Of a stretch of DNA of 64,000 nt, positions 35,398 through 45,826 are shown piece after piece. A program made the position numbers and the translations under genes. The notes below the pieces were generated by a model, which saw only the letters and a list, made by a program, of their open reading frames with translations, ran no database searches and was not told where the DNA came from. The stretch's first letter is position 1; each line of letters opens with the position of its first letter. This DNA is from Thuidium tamariscinum (lineage: Eukaryota > Streptophyta > Bryopsida > Hypnales > Thuidiaceae): NCBI GenBank assembly GCA_947034885.2, contig OX344750.2, forward strand, positions 8,476,501 to 8,540,500, given 5' to 3'.

Positions 35398-37077
35398 ATG
35401 CCGCAGCTACGCCGGAAGAGGAACGAGTCCACCACACCCCCACCCCTAGGAGTACGCCTGAAGAAAGTAGTTCCGCTCATCCCTTCTACAGAGCCGGAGA
35501 GAGGCAATCTGATGGAGGACCTGACCACCATGGGTTGCCTAGGGTTAGCAGAGATACCCTGGGGGTTCAAGGAGGAGAAGATGGTGAAGGAACTGATGGG
35601 GAAAGTGTCGAATCAGTTCGACAACACGGAGCGGGGAGTAGCGCACAAATGGACGGAAGAGCACTGGAGGGCCGTGTACGGATTCAGGCACCAGGGGCAC
35701 GGACCGGCCGGGAGGAAGGTAGACTTCCTCCAAAACAAGTTTAGTGGCACCCCTCACCTGAAGGACGGATACTGGATCATAGACTACAACGAAGACAAGC
35801 ATAGACGCCTGTTGAAGTTTCTGCTTCCGGTCCTTCATCCGGAGAAACCAACCCGGATCACGATCGGCCTGGCCAACACCATTTTCGGTGCTCTGATCGG
35901 AGACCGGAAAGTAGACTGGGGCCGGATCATCCAGGAGCTGGTCGGCCGGTTACTGAGGAACCTCACAGGGAGCAGGGCGACCCCGATCTCTCCCTACCTC
36001 TTCCACCTCTATCACAGCTTACAGCTCCTCACGGATACGGAGGAAAAGACTTGGCGCGCTCAAGAGATAGTCCTGAAGTACGGAGAGTCGGAAACAGATG
36101 ACGAGGAGACCCCCTCCGATTCCGACTCGGAAGAGGAGGACAAAGATGAGGAACCGGAAGCTCTTCCCGTGAAGCGGCATAAATCAACACCGCCGAACAC
36201 GAGAGGATCACCTCCGGTCCGACGGAATCCGGCCACGGAGGACAGACCAGGACCATCAGAGCCGGGGCCATCCGAACCGGCACCGAAGGCGAAGGGCCCT
36301 AAGGATCCGTTCGACAGATTGACGAAGATCCTGTGTGACATCCGGGCAGATTGGGAGATCAAACGGATTACCCTGGAATCTATCGCGGCTATGGTTGATG
36401 GCCAACCGGATAGAGATCTTCCGCGCGTAGTGGGGAATTGCATCGCCTCCCCCACGGATCTCGCCAAGTTGGAGGCGGAAAACCGGAAACTTCAGGATGA
36501 AGTTGACGGTTTGAAGGCGGAACTCCTTGTCCTCAGGGAGAACGAGACCGCTACCAAGGAGATGGCGGCGGAGACCGTCAAAGTGGCGGAGCACGTGAAG
36601 GCGACGTTCGGGGAACCCGGATCGGCAGTCATCAGGGCTCGCCTGTTTGACGAGGAGGTACACAAGGAGAAGAAACTATCCGGAAGCCGGATAGCTCGGA
36701 TCCTTATCGACTTCTCCGATCGGGTGGAGGCAACTCTGGTGCAAGTTCGGGAGGCAGCCGACCGGATGGAAGACTGCAGTCGGAGGCTGACGGAAATTCC
36801 GGTCAAACTCTCCGATCTGTCTCTACCGGATCTTTCCGAAGGGTTGCCTCAGAGGCCAGGGAAGGACAGGACGCTGCAATCCAAGAAGTCGGGGCGAGCG
36901 TCAACGGGTAACCGGGAGGCGGCAATTCAGTTGTCGGAGTCTCCTGTGAGTCTGGATACTGGAGCTTCGGTTGCAATAGACGGGGAACGGAATCGGAACC
37001 TCACCGAGGTCTTCGAGCAGATCAGCAGGGCGGAAAGCCCGACTATAGGATCTAGGGTAGCAGGGCCGGATACGTAG
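35398..37077 (+). CDS. 559-aa ORF inside the solo LTR
   Basis: An intact ORF from ATG 35398 to TAG. Residues about 80-215 form a folded-looking domain (KWTEEHWRAVYGF; LANTIFGALIGDRKVDWGRI; SPYLFHLYHSLQLL) that resembles in layout the putative plant transposon protein domain of retroelement proteins. An acidic Ser/Glu/Pro-rich linker follows, then a coiled coil from about residue 345. Its LANTIFGALIGDRKVDW matches in spacing the LASMVYAELRLKCKVDW of F3. GC-rich, retrotransposon-like codon use differs from neighbours. The related LTR at 57876 has a different, shorter ORF in the same place. The function is unknown; a gag-like or accessory protein is possible. Confidence 0.75.
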   Translation: MPQLRRKRNESTTPPPLGVRLKKVVPLIPSTEPERGNLMEDLTTMGCLGLAEIPWGFKEEKMVKELMGKVSNQFDNTERGVAHKWTEEHWRAVYGFRHQGHGPAGRKVDFLQNKFSGTPHLKDGYWIIDYNEDKHRRLLKFLLPVLHPEKPTRITIGLANTIFGALIGDRKVDWGRIIQELVGRLLRNLTGSRATPISPYLFHLYHSLQLLTDTEEKTWRAQEIVLKYGESETDDEETPSDSDSEEEDKDEEPEALPVKRHKSTPPNTRGSPPVRRNPATEDRPGPSEPGPSEPAPKAKGPKDPFDRLTKILCDIRADWEIKRITLESIAAMVDGQPDRDLPRVVGNCIASPTDLAKLEAENRKLQDEVDGLKAELLVLRENETATKEMAAETVKVAEHVKATFGEPGSAVIRARLFDEEVHKEKKLSGSRIARILIDFSDRVEATLVQVREAADRMEDCSRRLTEIPVKLSDLSLPDLSEGLPQRPGKDRTLQSKKSGRASTGNREAAIQLSESPVSLDTGASVAIDGERNRNLTEVFEQISRAESPTIGSRVAGPDT

Positions 37078-38348
37078 GTATTAGGATTTTCCTGTTTTTG
37101 TAGTTTTTAACTTAGGAACGGATCAGGAGGAAATCCGGTCCGGTTTAGGAACTTGGAGCGGGTTGGAATCCGTTCCGGTTCAGAAGTAGGTAGGAACGGA
37201 TCCGCCGAGCGTTAATCGCGGCGGACTTGTATGGCGCTTTTTGCTTTTTGCTGATTATTTAAGTCAGTCCCCTCGCGGTGGACTGGGAGTCTTTTCCTTT
37301 GCATTATCTTTGTGTATTTTATTCTCTCTTGCTTTGTGCGTGTATCTCCCGAGTTTGGCAGGGCGGCGTGACGCGGAGTTAGGAAGGCGCAAGTGGTTTT
37401 GCAGACGACATTCTCCCTTTGGTGTTTATTTTCCGTGTCTGGGTATATGAGAACGGGTAGAGAAGAGTTGGGAGTGTAATTCTAGTGCCTCAGCGCTTCT
37501 AGGATTTAAGATTCCGGGTGAGAAAGCCGTTGTTAGGCTAGGCGAGAGGGAGGGATTCCTTAATCGTGCTAGAGCTCCTGGGTGGGAAACCCAGTTGAGT
37601 GTCCGATCTCCTGAGAGGTCTCACCGTCCTTGTGGCAAACGGAAGAGTTCTAGTTGACGTTGGAACGGACGGATACACTTGTAGCCACCTGACTCACCAG
37701 GAACGGAAAGTAGTGTCAAAGTCGTTGTAGTATGAGAAGATCGTACGGGGGATCTCTGTGTGACCTACAATCCGGATCTTTGTCTGGACTGTTGTGAGGG
37801 ATCAAACCGGATCTGAAGTAATTTTAGAATTAACGGGTAGAAAGTGGGTCTTCAGCCACTATAAGTCACGAAAGGAGCGGTGGGCCTACCGCTCACAAAA
37901 TCAAGCGGCGACCCCTCTGATGGTAAAACAGAGGCAAAGCTAAACCAGATTGAGAAACGGATGTGGACAGATAATCCGGAACGGATTGGTTCAGAGAGGA
38001 AACTAGGAGCGGAATCCGTTAGGGAGCGGATCCATTGCAGTCTGACGGAACGGATAAATTCTGGAAAGCCGGAAGAGTCAAGGAGCGGATCCGTTCCGGG
38101 CCAGATTGTTAGAAAACCGGTTTTGAACAGGATAACGGGTTGTTGTGTTCGGGTTGTTTTGGTGTTTCCGGTTCTAGATCTAGAAACCGGGTTGTAGAGT
38201 TTCAGGGCTATCCTATCTTAATCGTTTAACTAAGCCAGATACTTCACAGAATCTCGTGGGTTCGATCTTTAGAGTCACTTAGTTATACTCTACAGTGATT
38301 TTTGTGAGTATAATGGGGAATTTACTTACCCTGTGTTGCGACAATGGT

Positions 38349-38663
38349 ACAAGCCAAGGGTCCCAATCTTTTGTAGCCCTACGCATATCGTGCCGACCTT
38401 GACCACCACCTGGGACAACCATGGTGTGAATCCACAATGAGTTTCACCCCCAAAAAATCGATCCAAGAATCTAGTAACGAGGAAAAAGTTATGACAATGC
38501 TACCTACTATGAGAGGGTTTTTAAGCCCCCTCAAAGCAAGGTTCTTGCCCTTTAATGAACCAAAACATCCGCAAGAAGCCTCTTTCGAAGGTTCAAGGCT
38601 AGAGTCTAATCATTGAAGCAACGTAATCCCTCAGTGTATCAGCTGCAGTTTTATACTCTGTGC
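38349..38663 (-). promoter_or_regulatory. hAT gene 5' end and TATA box
   Basis: On the minus strand TATAAAA (38655-38649) lies about 230 bp before the ATG at 38422 and directly downstream of CpG island 2. This is the same arrangement as the F1, kinase and F2 genes, which have CTTAAG where this gene has TATAAAA. Confidence 0.5.
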
Positions 38664-39090
38664 ACCTGCTGTCGCCACAGGGGCGACTGCGGGTAAAGGG
38701 CGACTATGGGTAAAGGGCGACTGCGCCTGACTTCGGGTGGACAGGGCGACCGCGGGTGGGAGGCGACCGCGGGTGAAGGGCGACCGCGGGTAATGGGGAC
38801 GACGGTGACTGCAAGGACGACCACGCGTAGTCAGGGCGACCGCGCGTGGAAGGGCGACCGCGGGACAAGGTGAGCGGGAAATTGGAACTGTTGAAAATGA
38901 CCCGCGGTCGCCCCAAGCGCGGTCGCCCTCCCCGGACGGGCGACCGCGCATGGAGGTGGCGGGCGGCAGTTCTGGCACCCGAGGTCGCCCCCGACCCGAG
39001 GTCGCCCTGACCCGCGGTCGCACCTTTGCAGGTTTTCAATTTTTTTAAGCGCGGTTGCTGTACACGCGGTCGCCTTACAGGACCAGCTGG
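38664..39090. repeat. CpG island 2 (GGGCGACCGCGGGT repeats, both directions)
   Basis: Units read GGGCGACCGCGGGT up to about 38880 and ACCCGCGGTCGCCC from about 38900, so the island is an inverted arrangement. The left half lies upstream of the hAT transposase gene in the same gene-relative orientation as at F1, the kinase and F2. Confidence 0.8.
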
Positions 39091-42078
39091 CCTGAGTAAG
39101 GTGGACAGTTATTAATCCAACTGTAACAGGTATTATTTGAGAGATTCGGAGATTCCTCCTAGTTCCACATTATATCCCACTTCATTGTCATTAAAAGCAA
39201 CATCTAAATTACAATGTAGCAATACTTACTCCAAAGTGATTTACCATTTGATGCACATAGAAACTTTTAAAGGTATTTCCAACCCCTTCACCACCAAGCC
39301 CTATTGGCTCTTTTTCCAAGAAATCATGAACCTTCAAACCTCGATAAAAAATATCATACTTTTACTTAGGAATGTTGAGTTCTATGAGAGCTCAATTATG
39401 GAGGAGGACAACCCTAAATTTCATGATATTTCAAATGCTTAATCCCTAAAGGACTAAGAAGACACAATGTGTCATCTTCAAAGTTTTCAATGGCAATTTC
39501 TTGTAAGGGTGAAGCAAATCTCAGTATGTTGTAAACTAAGATATTGTAGAAAAATAAGTTTGCATACTTTTGGCATTTTCTGATTTCCTCATTTTAAATG
39601 TGAAAAGGAGTTAAAATTCATTTAGGAAATGTAGTCGGGAATGTAGTGTGGTAGAAAAAAGAAGCAAAAATAATGTTTTTTCATGATTTGAAATTTTCTA
39701 GAGATGTTCTAAAAAATATGATGATAAACATTACTTGTTGAATTTCAAAAATTTATCCACATATAAATTTTAAAGAATTTTGTAAGATCCAAATATCCAA
39801 TTTGCTTTGATTTGACTTTTCTAGTCTTCATGTTCGAAAATGTGTACAAATGTGATGGCCTTTCTAATTTTTCAAAAAATTTAATATGATAATACTAAAT
39901 TTTCTTTAGACTTCAAATAAATTTTTCTAAGGGGTTAAAAAATCTATATTCATCTTTTTATAAATTTTTTTCTCCCAAAACTACGTTTCTGGCCCATGAT
40001 GTTGATCATCAAGAATTGCTATAATCTAAAGATGTAACCATTGAAATGTTCTACAATTAATTCCATACATGCTAGATATAATCATTTTTACTTTTGTACA
40101 GTTAAAATTTAAAAAAATTATAACACCTATGTGCCCAAAAATATCGAAGGATAGAATTGATTGAAATCCTCCATTGTCAAAACCGTTTTAGTCTTGTAGG
40201 GATTAAAAGAATGCAATATTGCAATTGCACAAAAAATTTGTAGTTAATAGACACTTGAGCAAAATGCTACTTCAATGTTGCAAAATTATAAATTATAAAT
40301 TGAAGTTATACATATATCTTTTAGTAAATGGCAAACACCATTGTATTAGAAATGAACATTTAGACCAAAAGCATTTGAGCCAGAAGGGGTGAACAATAAA
40401 AATGAGTTATACTATAGTGAAACTAATGCAAATATTTGAATGCAATTCAATGGACACACTCCAAGAATGAATTTTAAGCCTTTAGGTGATTTGAATATGG
40501 TAGTTTTGACAATTGCTAATTTTAATTCAAGTAATAGATTTTAGGAAAAAATATGAATTTAGGCACATATAATTGTAAGATCCTATATTACACTAGTTTG
40601 AGAAGATGTGGAGGAAAGTTAACCAATTTTCTACTATGAAAATTGCCAAGATATTAACATTTGAATTGATTGTAATTCTTTTGAGGGCCTTGTGCTGTAT
40701 GAAAACCTAGGAAGTTGCACTTCATACAATCACATTTGTATAAAATAATTGTCGTAAATGGTGTTTCTTTTCTATACCAATGTTCAAAGGCAATTCATAA
40801 TATGCTTGAAAATTTTTTTAGGCAAACTACAAGTGTATAACATTTTTGGAAAATATATGTCAGTACATAGGAATATAGAATGATTTCAAATAGTAAGTTG
40901 TTAAGAGTTGAATTATATAGAATTGAAAATGCCAATTCCAATGGTAATTATTATCCTACATCTAATATTTCAATTTCTGTTATAAATTTTGAATATTGAA
41001 TTAAATGAAGAACTTTACAGAATTTATTGTGCATTTGTTGATTAGAAAACTAGGAAATCCCTAACAACCCTTAATCAAAATCCCTCTTAACGATCATGAC
41101 GGATGCTACTATATGAGTCTAAAAATGTGAATCCCTAAGACTATTCACCTATAGTATAGGTGTTTAAATCATAGAAACTTTTTATAATTAGAGATTTCTA
41201 GTGTGATTATACTATACACACTTATATTATAGGTGCATATGTTATAAACACATTGAAATATTCAATAGTTGTGGGATACCTACTTATATGAGTTATATCA
41301 ATAATCAAGGCTCACATATTTGCATTTCTATCTTCTCATGCTAGCATTTAAGTAACAAAATCAAATTAAAAAATCACATTCGAAATTCATTTTGAAAATT
41401 TGTAGAGCACTTATTTCAAAGCCCAAAACTTATTGGGGTTATGCATCTCCAATGTTTGTATCTCATTTTTTCGGTGACCCAATTATTTAAATTGAACATA
41501 TGAAAAGAGGATTGTAAAATTGTGCATGTGTTTTGCAAATTTAACACACTTGTGATCAAACATTATAATCTCTCATCCATAAGTGATAATATTCTATTTT
41601 CTTTACCTTGATAACCTCTAATATGCATAGTTTAAATTTGTATGCTTATAATTTAAAGAAAATTGATGAAGCATATGAAAAATTATCCTATTCCTAAAAA
41701 CTAAAAAGGAATATGAAAGTTGCATGTACAAAAATGTATTAATTGAAAGAAACATCTATTTTATGAAATTTAGATGTAGACACTTTCTTCATAAAAATTT
41801 GAAATGTCTACATATCACATATTGAGCATTTTATGGAGATGCTTTTTGAAAGATTTAATGAGCATTTTGGATGTTTAAAAAAAACCCGTCAACATGCAAA
41901 TGAAGGAATATGAATTCTTTTGCATCCATACACATCAATGATAGAAATGAAACACCCCAAGTTTGCAAAATAATACTAAAAAACAATAGTAGCCTTTTTA
42001 TATATACATGTTTACAAAAGTCATAAGTCCTCTAAAAATTGCTAGCATTGCTAGCCCCCCAAAACATCATACAACATT
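39091..42078. other. AT-rich spacer with long inverted-repeat copy, no gene seen
   Basis: 39437-39520 (AATCCCTAAAGGAC; TTTTCAATGGCAATTTCTTG) is similar in direct orientation to 51528-51610. The part about 40350-41640 is a diverged inverted copy of about 47040-48070. No exons were recognised. Confidence 0.55.
40350..41640 (-). repeat. AT-rich long repeat, left copy
   Basis: Matches 47040-48070 in reverse complement through many words, for example GGAAGTTGCACTTCATACAA at 40710 against the opposite strand near 47700, and GAATATTGAATTAAATGAAG at 40988 against 47405. Both copies lie between a CpG island and the F1 gene region. Confidence 0.75.
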
Positions 42079-42670
42079 TTACTTACTTTGTTCATCTGTC
42101 TTTAGCCTTTTCTTAGCTTCCATGTCTTTCTTCGCCTCCTTGTAGGCACTATCCAAATTGGATTGAAGAGGAAAATCCCACCATTTATTTTTCATGTACT
42201 CTTTCTTCAAATTCTGTGCATTGAGCAAAGTCATCTTCTTCTTCTCCACTTCCCCCGCCACATCACTTTCCAATGCGAGAACATTAGTTAAATTCTTCTT
42301 CAGGTCCTCTGCTTCCAACTTCAATGTCTCATGTTGCCTCTCATGATCTTCAGAATCTTGTATATCAACAATACGATCAAGAGGGGCTTTGTCCTTCATT
42401 TTCTGAAGGTCACGTAATTTTGATTGTGCAACTTCAAGAGATCTTTTTCCATTTTCCAAGCACTCAGCTTCGATGCGACAATCTTCCTTGAGTTTAGCCA
42501 ATCGTTCTTCTACAAATTTGTTAGTTGAAGAACTAGAACCTTCACCCTCTGAAACAGAGAAGTTCAGATAGAATGCTTCCAAGTTCATCATTTGCTCATG
42601 TTGCTGGGACAAATGAATTCGTCCCGATTCAATGAGGGCTTCAAGGGTTGGAAAATCATCAGAAGTATCA

Positions 42671-42678
42671 GTCACTGC
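42671..42678 (+). other. Target duplication GTCACTGC, left
   Basis: Exact 8-bp copy of 43489-43496, flanking the MITE. Eight bases is the hAT-type length. Confidence 0.95.
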
Positions 42679-42799
42679 CAGGGTTGTCTATCCTGACGTG
42701 ACGTGGGCTTTTCCCGTCCGGATGTCATGACGCGTCAGTCGTGACGAGTCAGGACGCGTCAGAGGCCGTCCCGAATGCTGACGGCGTCGTCGACGGCCT

Positions 42800-43110
42800 G
42801 GATGAAGTCCGTCGACCGTCGACAAGGCCGTCCACCATCGACAGGGCCGTCGAGGAGGCCGTCCACCGTCGACAGGGCCGTCTACGAGGCCGTCGACCGT
42901 TAACAGGGCCGTCGAGGAGGCCGTCCACCATCGACAGGGTCGTCGAGGAGGCCGTCCACCGTCGACAGGGCCGTCCACGAGGCCGTCGACCGTTAACAGG
43001 GCCGTCGAGGAGGCCGTCGACCGTCGATAGGGCCGTCGAGGAGGTCGTCGACCGTCGACAGGGCCGTCGAGGAGGCCGTCCACCGTCGACAAGGCCGTCC
43101 ACGAGGCCGT
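42800..43110. repeat. GGCCGTCGAC minisatellite inside MITE copy 1
   Basis: Units of roughly 30 bp built from GGCCGTCCACCGTCGACAGG and GGCCGTCGAGGA repeat some ten times. The array is shorter than in copy 2, which accounts for most of the 62-bp size difference. Confidence 0.8.
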
Positions 43111-43113
43111 CGA

Positions 43114-43306
43114 CCGATTAGGGCTGGCCGGCTGCAAACTTCAGAGCCTTGTAACTTTTGCAAAAAGTCTTCAAATTGGGCAAATGAGATGTTTTTCGGC
43201 ATCTACAGAAACTGTAGATGCCGAAAAACATCTCATTTGCCCAATTTGAAGACTTTTTGCAAAAGTTACAAGGCTCTGAAGTTTACAGCCGGCTAGCCCT
43301 AATCGG
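43114..43306. repeat. 95-bp-arm palindrome inside MITE copy 1
   Basis: Arms 43114-43208 and 43212-43306 are reverse complements with about two mismatches, separated by three bases (AAA). Transcription would give a long, nearly perfect hairpin RNA. Confidence 0.93.
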
Positions 43307-43488
43307 TTCGATTCTATCCTGGACGGTCCGGTCGACGGTGGACGGCCTCGTCGACGGCCCTGTCGACGATTTTTCATCCTCTGTCGCGGATTCTGTCGTG
43401 AATTTCATCCTGACGGACGCTCGGTTCCCCGTCACGTCAGCAGACGGACATCCTGACGGACGGACGTGACGCAACGGAAGCAACCCTG

Positions 43489-43496
43489 GTCACTGC
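43489..43496 (+). other. Target duplication GTCACTGC, right
   Basis: Pairs with 42671-42678. Confidence 0.95.
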
Positions 43497-44382
43497 CCCT
43501 TCCTCCAAAGTCTTTTTCTCTTCATTTGCTTTATCCAACTCTTCAAGCACACTCTTCAATTGAACTTTATAAAAGTCTTTGATATGAATATATTCGTTGG
43601 CCTCCACACTTGCAGCTTCAACAGATCCTTCAATTCTTGGCATCCCTTCCAATGAAGGCAATGTCAACGTGGGGCCCGCCTCCACTTCCCCCTCCTCCGA
43701 AGGCTCGAAATTAGCCAATGTCTCACCCACATGTGGCAGTCCAACATCCATCAACTCATCTTCACTACTTTCGTGATCCGACCACACAAACTCATTGTTC
43801 GGAACTTCATTCTTGATGAAAATCTTTTTCCCTAAACCTTCACGTGGGTTAGGGGAGGGACCCGCCCTAGGAATGTCCTTGGTTGACGGTTTTTGGACAA
43901 GCTTTGCTCCCTTGATGGTGCTCCAATCCACCCTTCGTCGAAGAATAACTTCCGCGTACACCATCTCACACAGAAACAAGGGAATTTCATTCCAAGGCAC
44001 ACTTCGTGTCTTGTACAAGTATCGATATACTTCGATACATCTTTGTACAAATCCATCGTGAGTGCAAGCATGAAGATTTGCCATGTTTGACTTCAAGTGG
44101 ATTTTGTGTCGATGATAGGGGAAAAGCTTATCAATGTGGCACCATTGTACGAATGCCCTACAAGTGGTCGCGGTCCAAAAGCCTTTGATCCTCTCCCAAC
44201 CTCCATGAGCCACGACATTAGAGTCCACAAGGATGTGTCGTTGTCTTTTTTGCATCTTGCCTTTGGCTTTACGGTTCCTCTGGGTGGCGTCCATTGGATT
44301 GAAGTAGATGGAGGTATTAAGAAATACCAAAATGCGACAATAGCTGCCCCAATAGATGCACGAACCACACAATCACAGTAAA

Positions 44383-44515
44383 AAAAACCAAGTACTGGAC
44401 ACGCAGTCAGCCACGAGAAGCGAGTGACAGAGCAGTGTGCAGCGCTGGAATTGTAAGTGGGCGAATGCGGGTGGGGCGACTGCTTAAGAACCCGATGTCG
44501 CCCTGGGGCGCGTGC
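44383..44515 (-). promoter_or_regulatory. Promoter module of F1
   Basis: On the minus strand it reads ACGCGCCCCAGGGCGAC, then CTTAAGCAGTCGCCCC (CTTAAG at 44488-44483), then GTGGCTGACTGCGTGTCC. Matching modules precede the kinase gene (48901-49020) and F2 (53572-53698). CTTAAG lies about 190 bp before the ATG. Confidence 0.7.
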
Positions 44516-44970
44516 GTTCCGTACGAGGGCGACTGCGGGTGGGGTGAGTGCGGGAAGGGCTACCGCGCGAGGGCGACCGCGGGTCCTTTAGAGGACCTGT
44601 TCTGCGTGCTGGGCGACCGCGGGTAGGGCGAGTGCGCGAAGGGCGACCACGGGAAGGGCGACTGCGGGTCCTTCAAAGGACTCTTTTGAAATGACGACCG
44701 CGCCTGGGCGACCGCGGGTAGGGCGAGTGCGGGAAGGGCAACCGCGGGTCCTTTGAAGGACCTTTTTGGAAATGGACGACTGTGCTGGGCGATCGCGGGT
44801 AGCGCGAGTGCGGGAAGGGCGACCGTGGGTCCTTTGAAGGACCTTTTTGGAAATGGACGACCGTGCTGGGCGACCGCGGGTAGCGCGAGTGCGGGAAGGG
44901 CGACCGCGGGTCCTTTTACGAGGGCTTTTATTTCTGAATTTCCCGCCTTCTGACTTGGGCGACCACAGGT
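44455..44970 (+). repeat. CpG island 3 (GGGCGACCGCGGGT repeats) upstream of F1
   Basis: About 20 GGGCGACCGCGGGT-like units, with a larger repeat of about 100 bp containing GGGTCCTTTGAAGGACC three times. On the F1 sense strand the units read ACCCGCGGTCGCCC. Confidence 0.8.
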
Positions 44971-45826
44971 TGTTCACCAAGGAAATCTGAATTTTGGATT
45001 TCGCCCTCTGAAAAATAGTTGTAGAAATGAAAAGGAAGCCGATGTGAACTAAAAAAAGGATTCATGGGAAGAAATGGTGTGTAAAAAAAGAGGGAAATGC
45101 CCATTTTTTCAAAAAATAAAAGTTTATAAAAATAAAAAGGGAAATCATATTAACTAAAGAATGCTCATTTGGAGAAAATTCCATGAGAAAATAAATATAA
45201 AAATAACACAATCAATGAAAGGCTTGAAAGAGTAATGCATTGTAGGAATGAAAAGAAAAATCTCACTATCAATAAAAAAAATCATGAATTCAACTACAAT
45301 AGTGCAGTAATGACCTGAAGTATGTCAAAGCTCAATGCTCAATAATGTAATTGAATGCCTATATAAGTTAAAATGCAATGGTATACATTTCCACCAATAT
45401 TTGGTGTGTAATTTTTGTGCATAGGAAGCTGAGATTCATTTTATATAGATTAATAATGATGTCCAAAGTTGTACACCATCTAATTTGGTGGGAAAAATAT
45501 CTAACTAAACAAATTGTTGCAAAAGTACTCTATATAAAAATAACTGCCAAGTAGACTACTAAGTATTATTCAAACTTTTTTTTTTGGACCCATATTGCTC
45601 ACATAAAAAAATATAGAAGCATGTGTATTCTCTACTGTTTTTTATTTAAGTTCAAGGTGACATTTGAGAGCCATTGTAAATACAAAATCACATCATTTCT
45701 TTGTTTTCCTTACGACCCCCAATAAACATCTAAGAGCATAATAAAACATGAATTTGAATTTTAGAATATGATGATTATGGTGTGAAAGACCCTGAATCCA
45801 AAAGCACATTAGCCTTGTTTTTGTGG
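44971..45826. other. AT-rich spacer, no gene seen
   Basis: No exon, RNA gene or repeat array was recognised. Confidence 0.5.

Larger units (their letters stand above)
34714..38343 (+). mobile_element. Solo LTR, 3630 bp, with 5-bp target duplication
   Basis: The sequence starts TGTGGCAAGG and ends GTTGCGACA, and is flanked by ATGGT at 34709-34713 and 38344-38348. A TATA box (TATATAA) is at 35037-35043. The 5' LTR at 57876 starts TGTGGGAACC, ends GCTACGACA and has the same CGGACCCCTCT-like block near its end (GCGGCGACCCCTCTGATG near 37908), so the two belong to related families. With no internal region, this is a solo LTR left by recombination between two LTRs. It contains a complete 559-codon ORF. 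Confidence 0.85.
31428..38422 (-). pseudogene. hAT transposase (BED finger, DUF659, hAT dimerisation), split by a solo LTR
   Basis: The coding parts are 38422-38349 and 34713-31428, separated by the LTR and one target duplication; removing these gives one frame. The N-terminus has a BED-type finger (CMFCG near 34660, then HFGYGGSATADRCPKIP). The DUF659-like catalytic core carries SDGWSD near 34020 and LCTNNASVM near 33850; most relatives have TDNA there, so an Asp expected to help bind metal is Asn. A hAT C-terminal dimerisation domain follows (ASSCERNWNMYSFVHSKTRN near 32870). About 390 further residues are disordered and acidic. TAG 34658-34656 lies inside the finger. An ATG at 38422 starts the frame, with a TATA box and CpG island upstream. 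The gene is inactive now. Confidence 0.85.
42679..43488 (+). mobile_element. hAT-type MITE copy 1 (810 bp)
   Basis: Ends CAGGGTTGTC and GCAACCCTG, flanked by an 8-bp duplication GTCACTGC. Inside are a CpG-rich GGCCGTCGAC minisatellite (about 42800-43110) and a 95-bp-arm palindrome (43114-43306). Subterminal words GACGTGACG and GTCAGGATG occur at the two ends. There is no transposase, so it needs an autonomous hAT partner. The inverted copy at 61600-62471 has the same parts. ORFs reading through its repeats are artefacts. Confidence 0.92.
42079..44294 (-). pseudogene. F1: KVDWST-domain family gene split by a MITE
   Basis: The coding parts are 44294-43489 and 42670-42079. Taking out the MITE and one 8-bp duplication gives 466 codons in one frame, close to the 498 aa of paralogue F2. 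The start chosen is MDATQRNRKAKGK at 44294, the counterpart of the basic start of F2. The shared domain spans residues about 30-135: WCHIDKLFPYHRHKIHL, then a conserved RCIEVYRYLY, then MVYAEVILRRRVDWSTIKG. An acidic stretch and a coiled-coil C-terminus follow (TLEEGAVT joins TDTSDDFPTLEAL). A CpG island and CTTAAG core lie upstream. The stop is TAA. Function unknown; the basic N-terminus and coiled coil suggest a nuclear, oligomeric protein. Apart from the insertion no damage is visible. Confidence 0.75.

Noticed and set aside
42688-43137. ORFs across the MITE minisatellite on both strands
   Set aside because: Repetitive Arg/Pro/Ser/Asp peptides come from a stop-poor CpG repeat; they are open in several frames at once.
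43218-43469. Identical MPKNISFAQFEDF-type peptides at four places
   Set aside because: They are the two arms of the MITE palindrome read on each strand, not a conserved protein.
44588-44980. ORFs over the GCGACCGCGGGT islands (also at 29174-29605 and 38631-39039)
   Set aside because: Repeat-derived Arg/Gly/Pro-rich peptides open in more than one frame.
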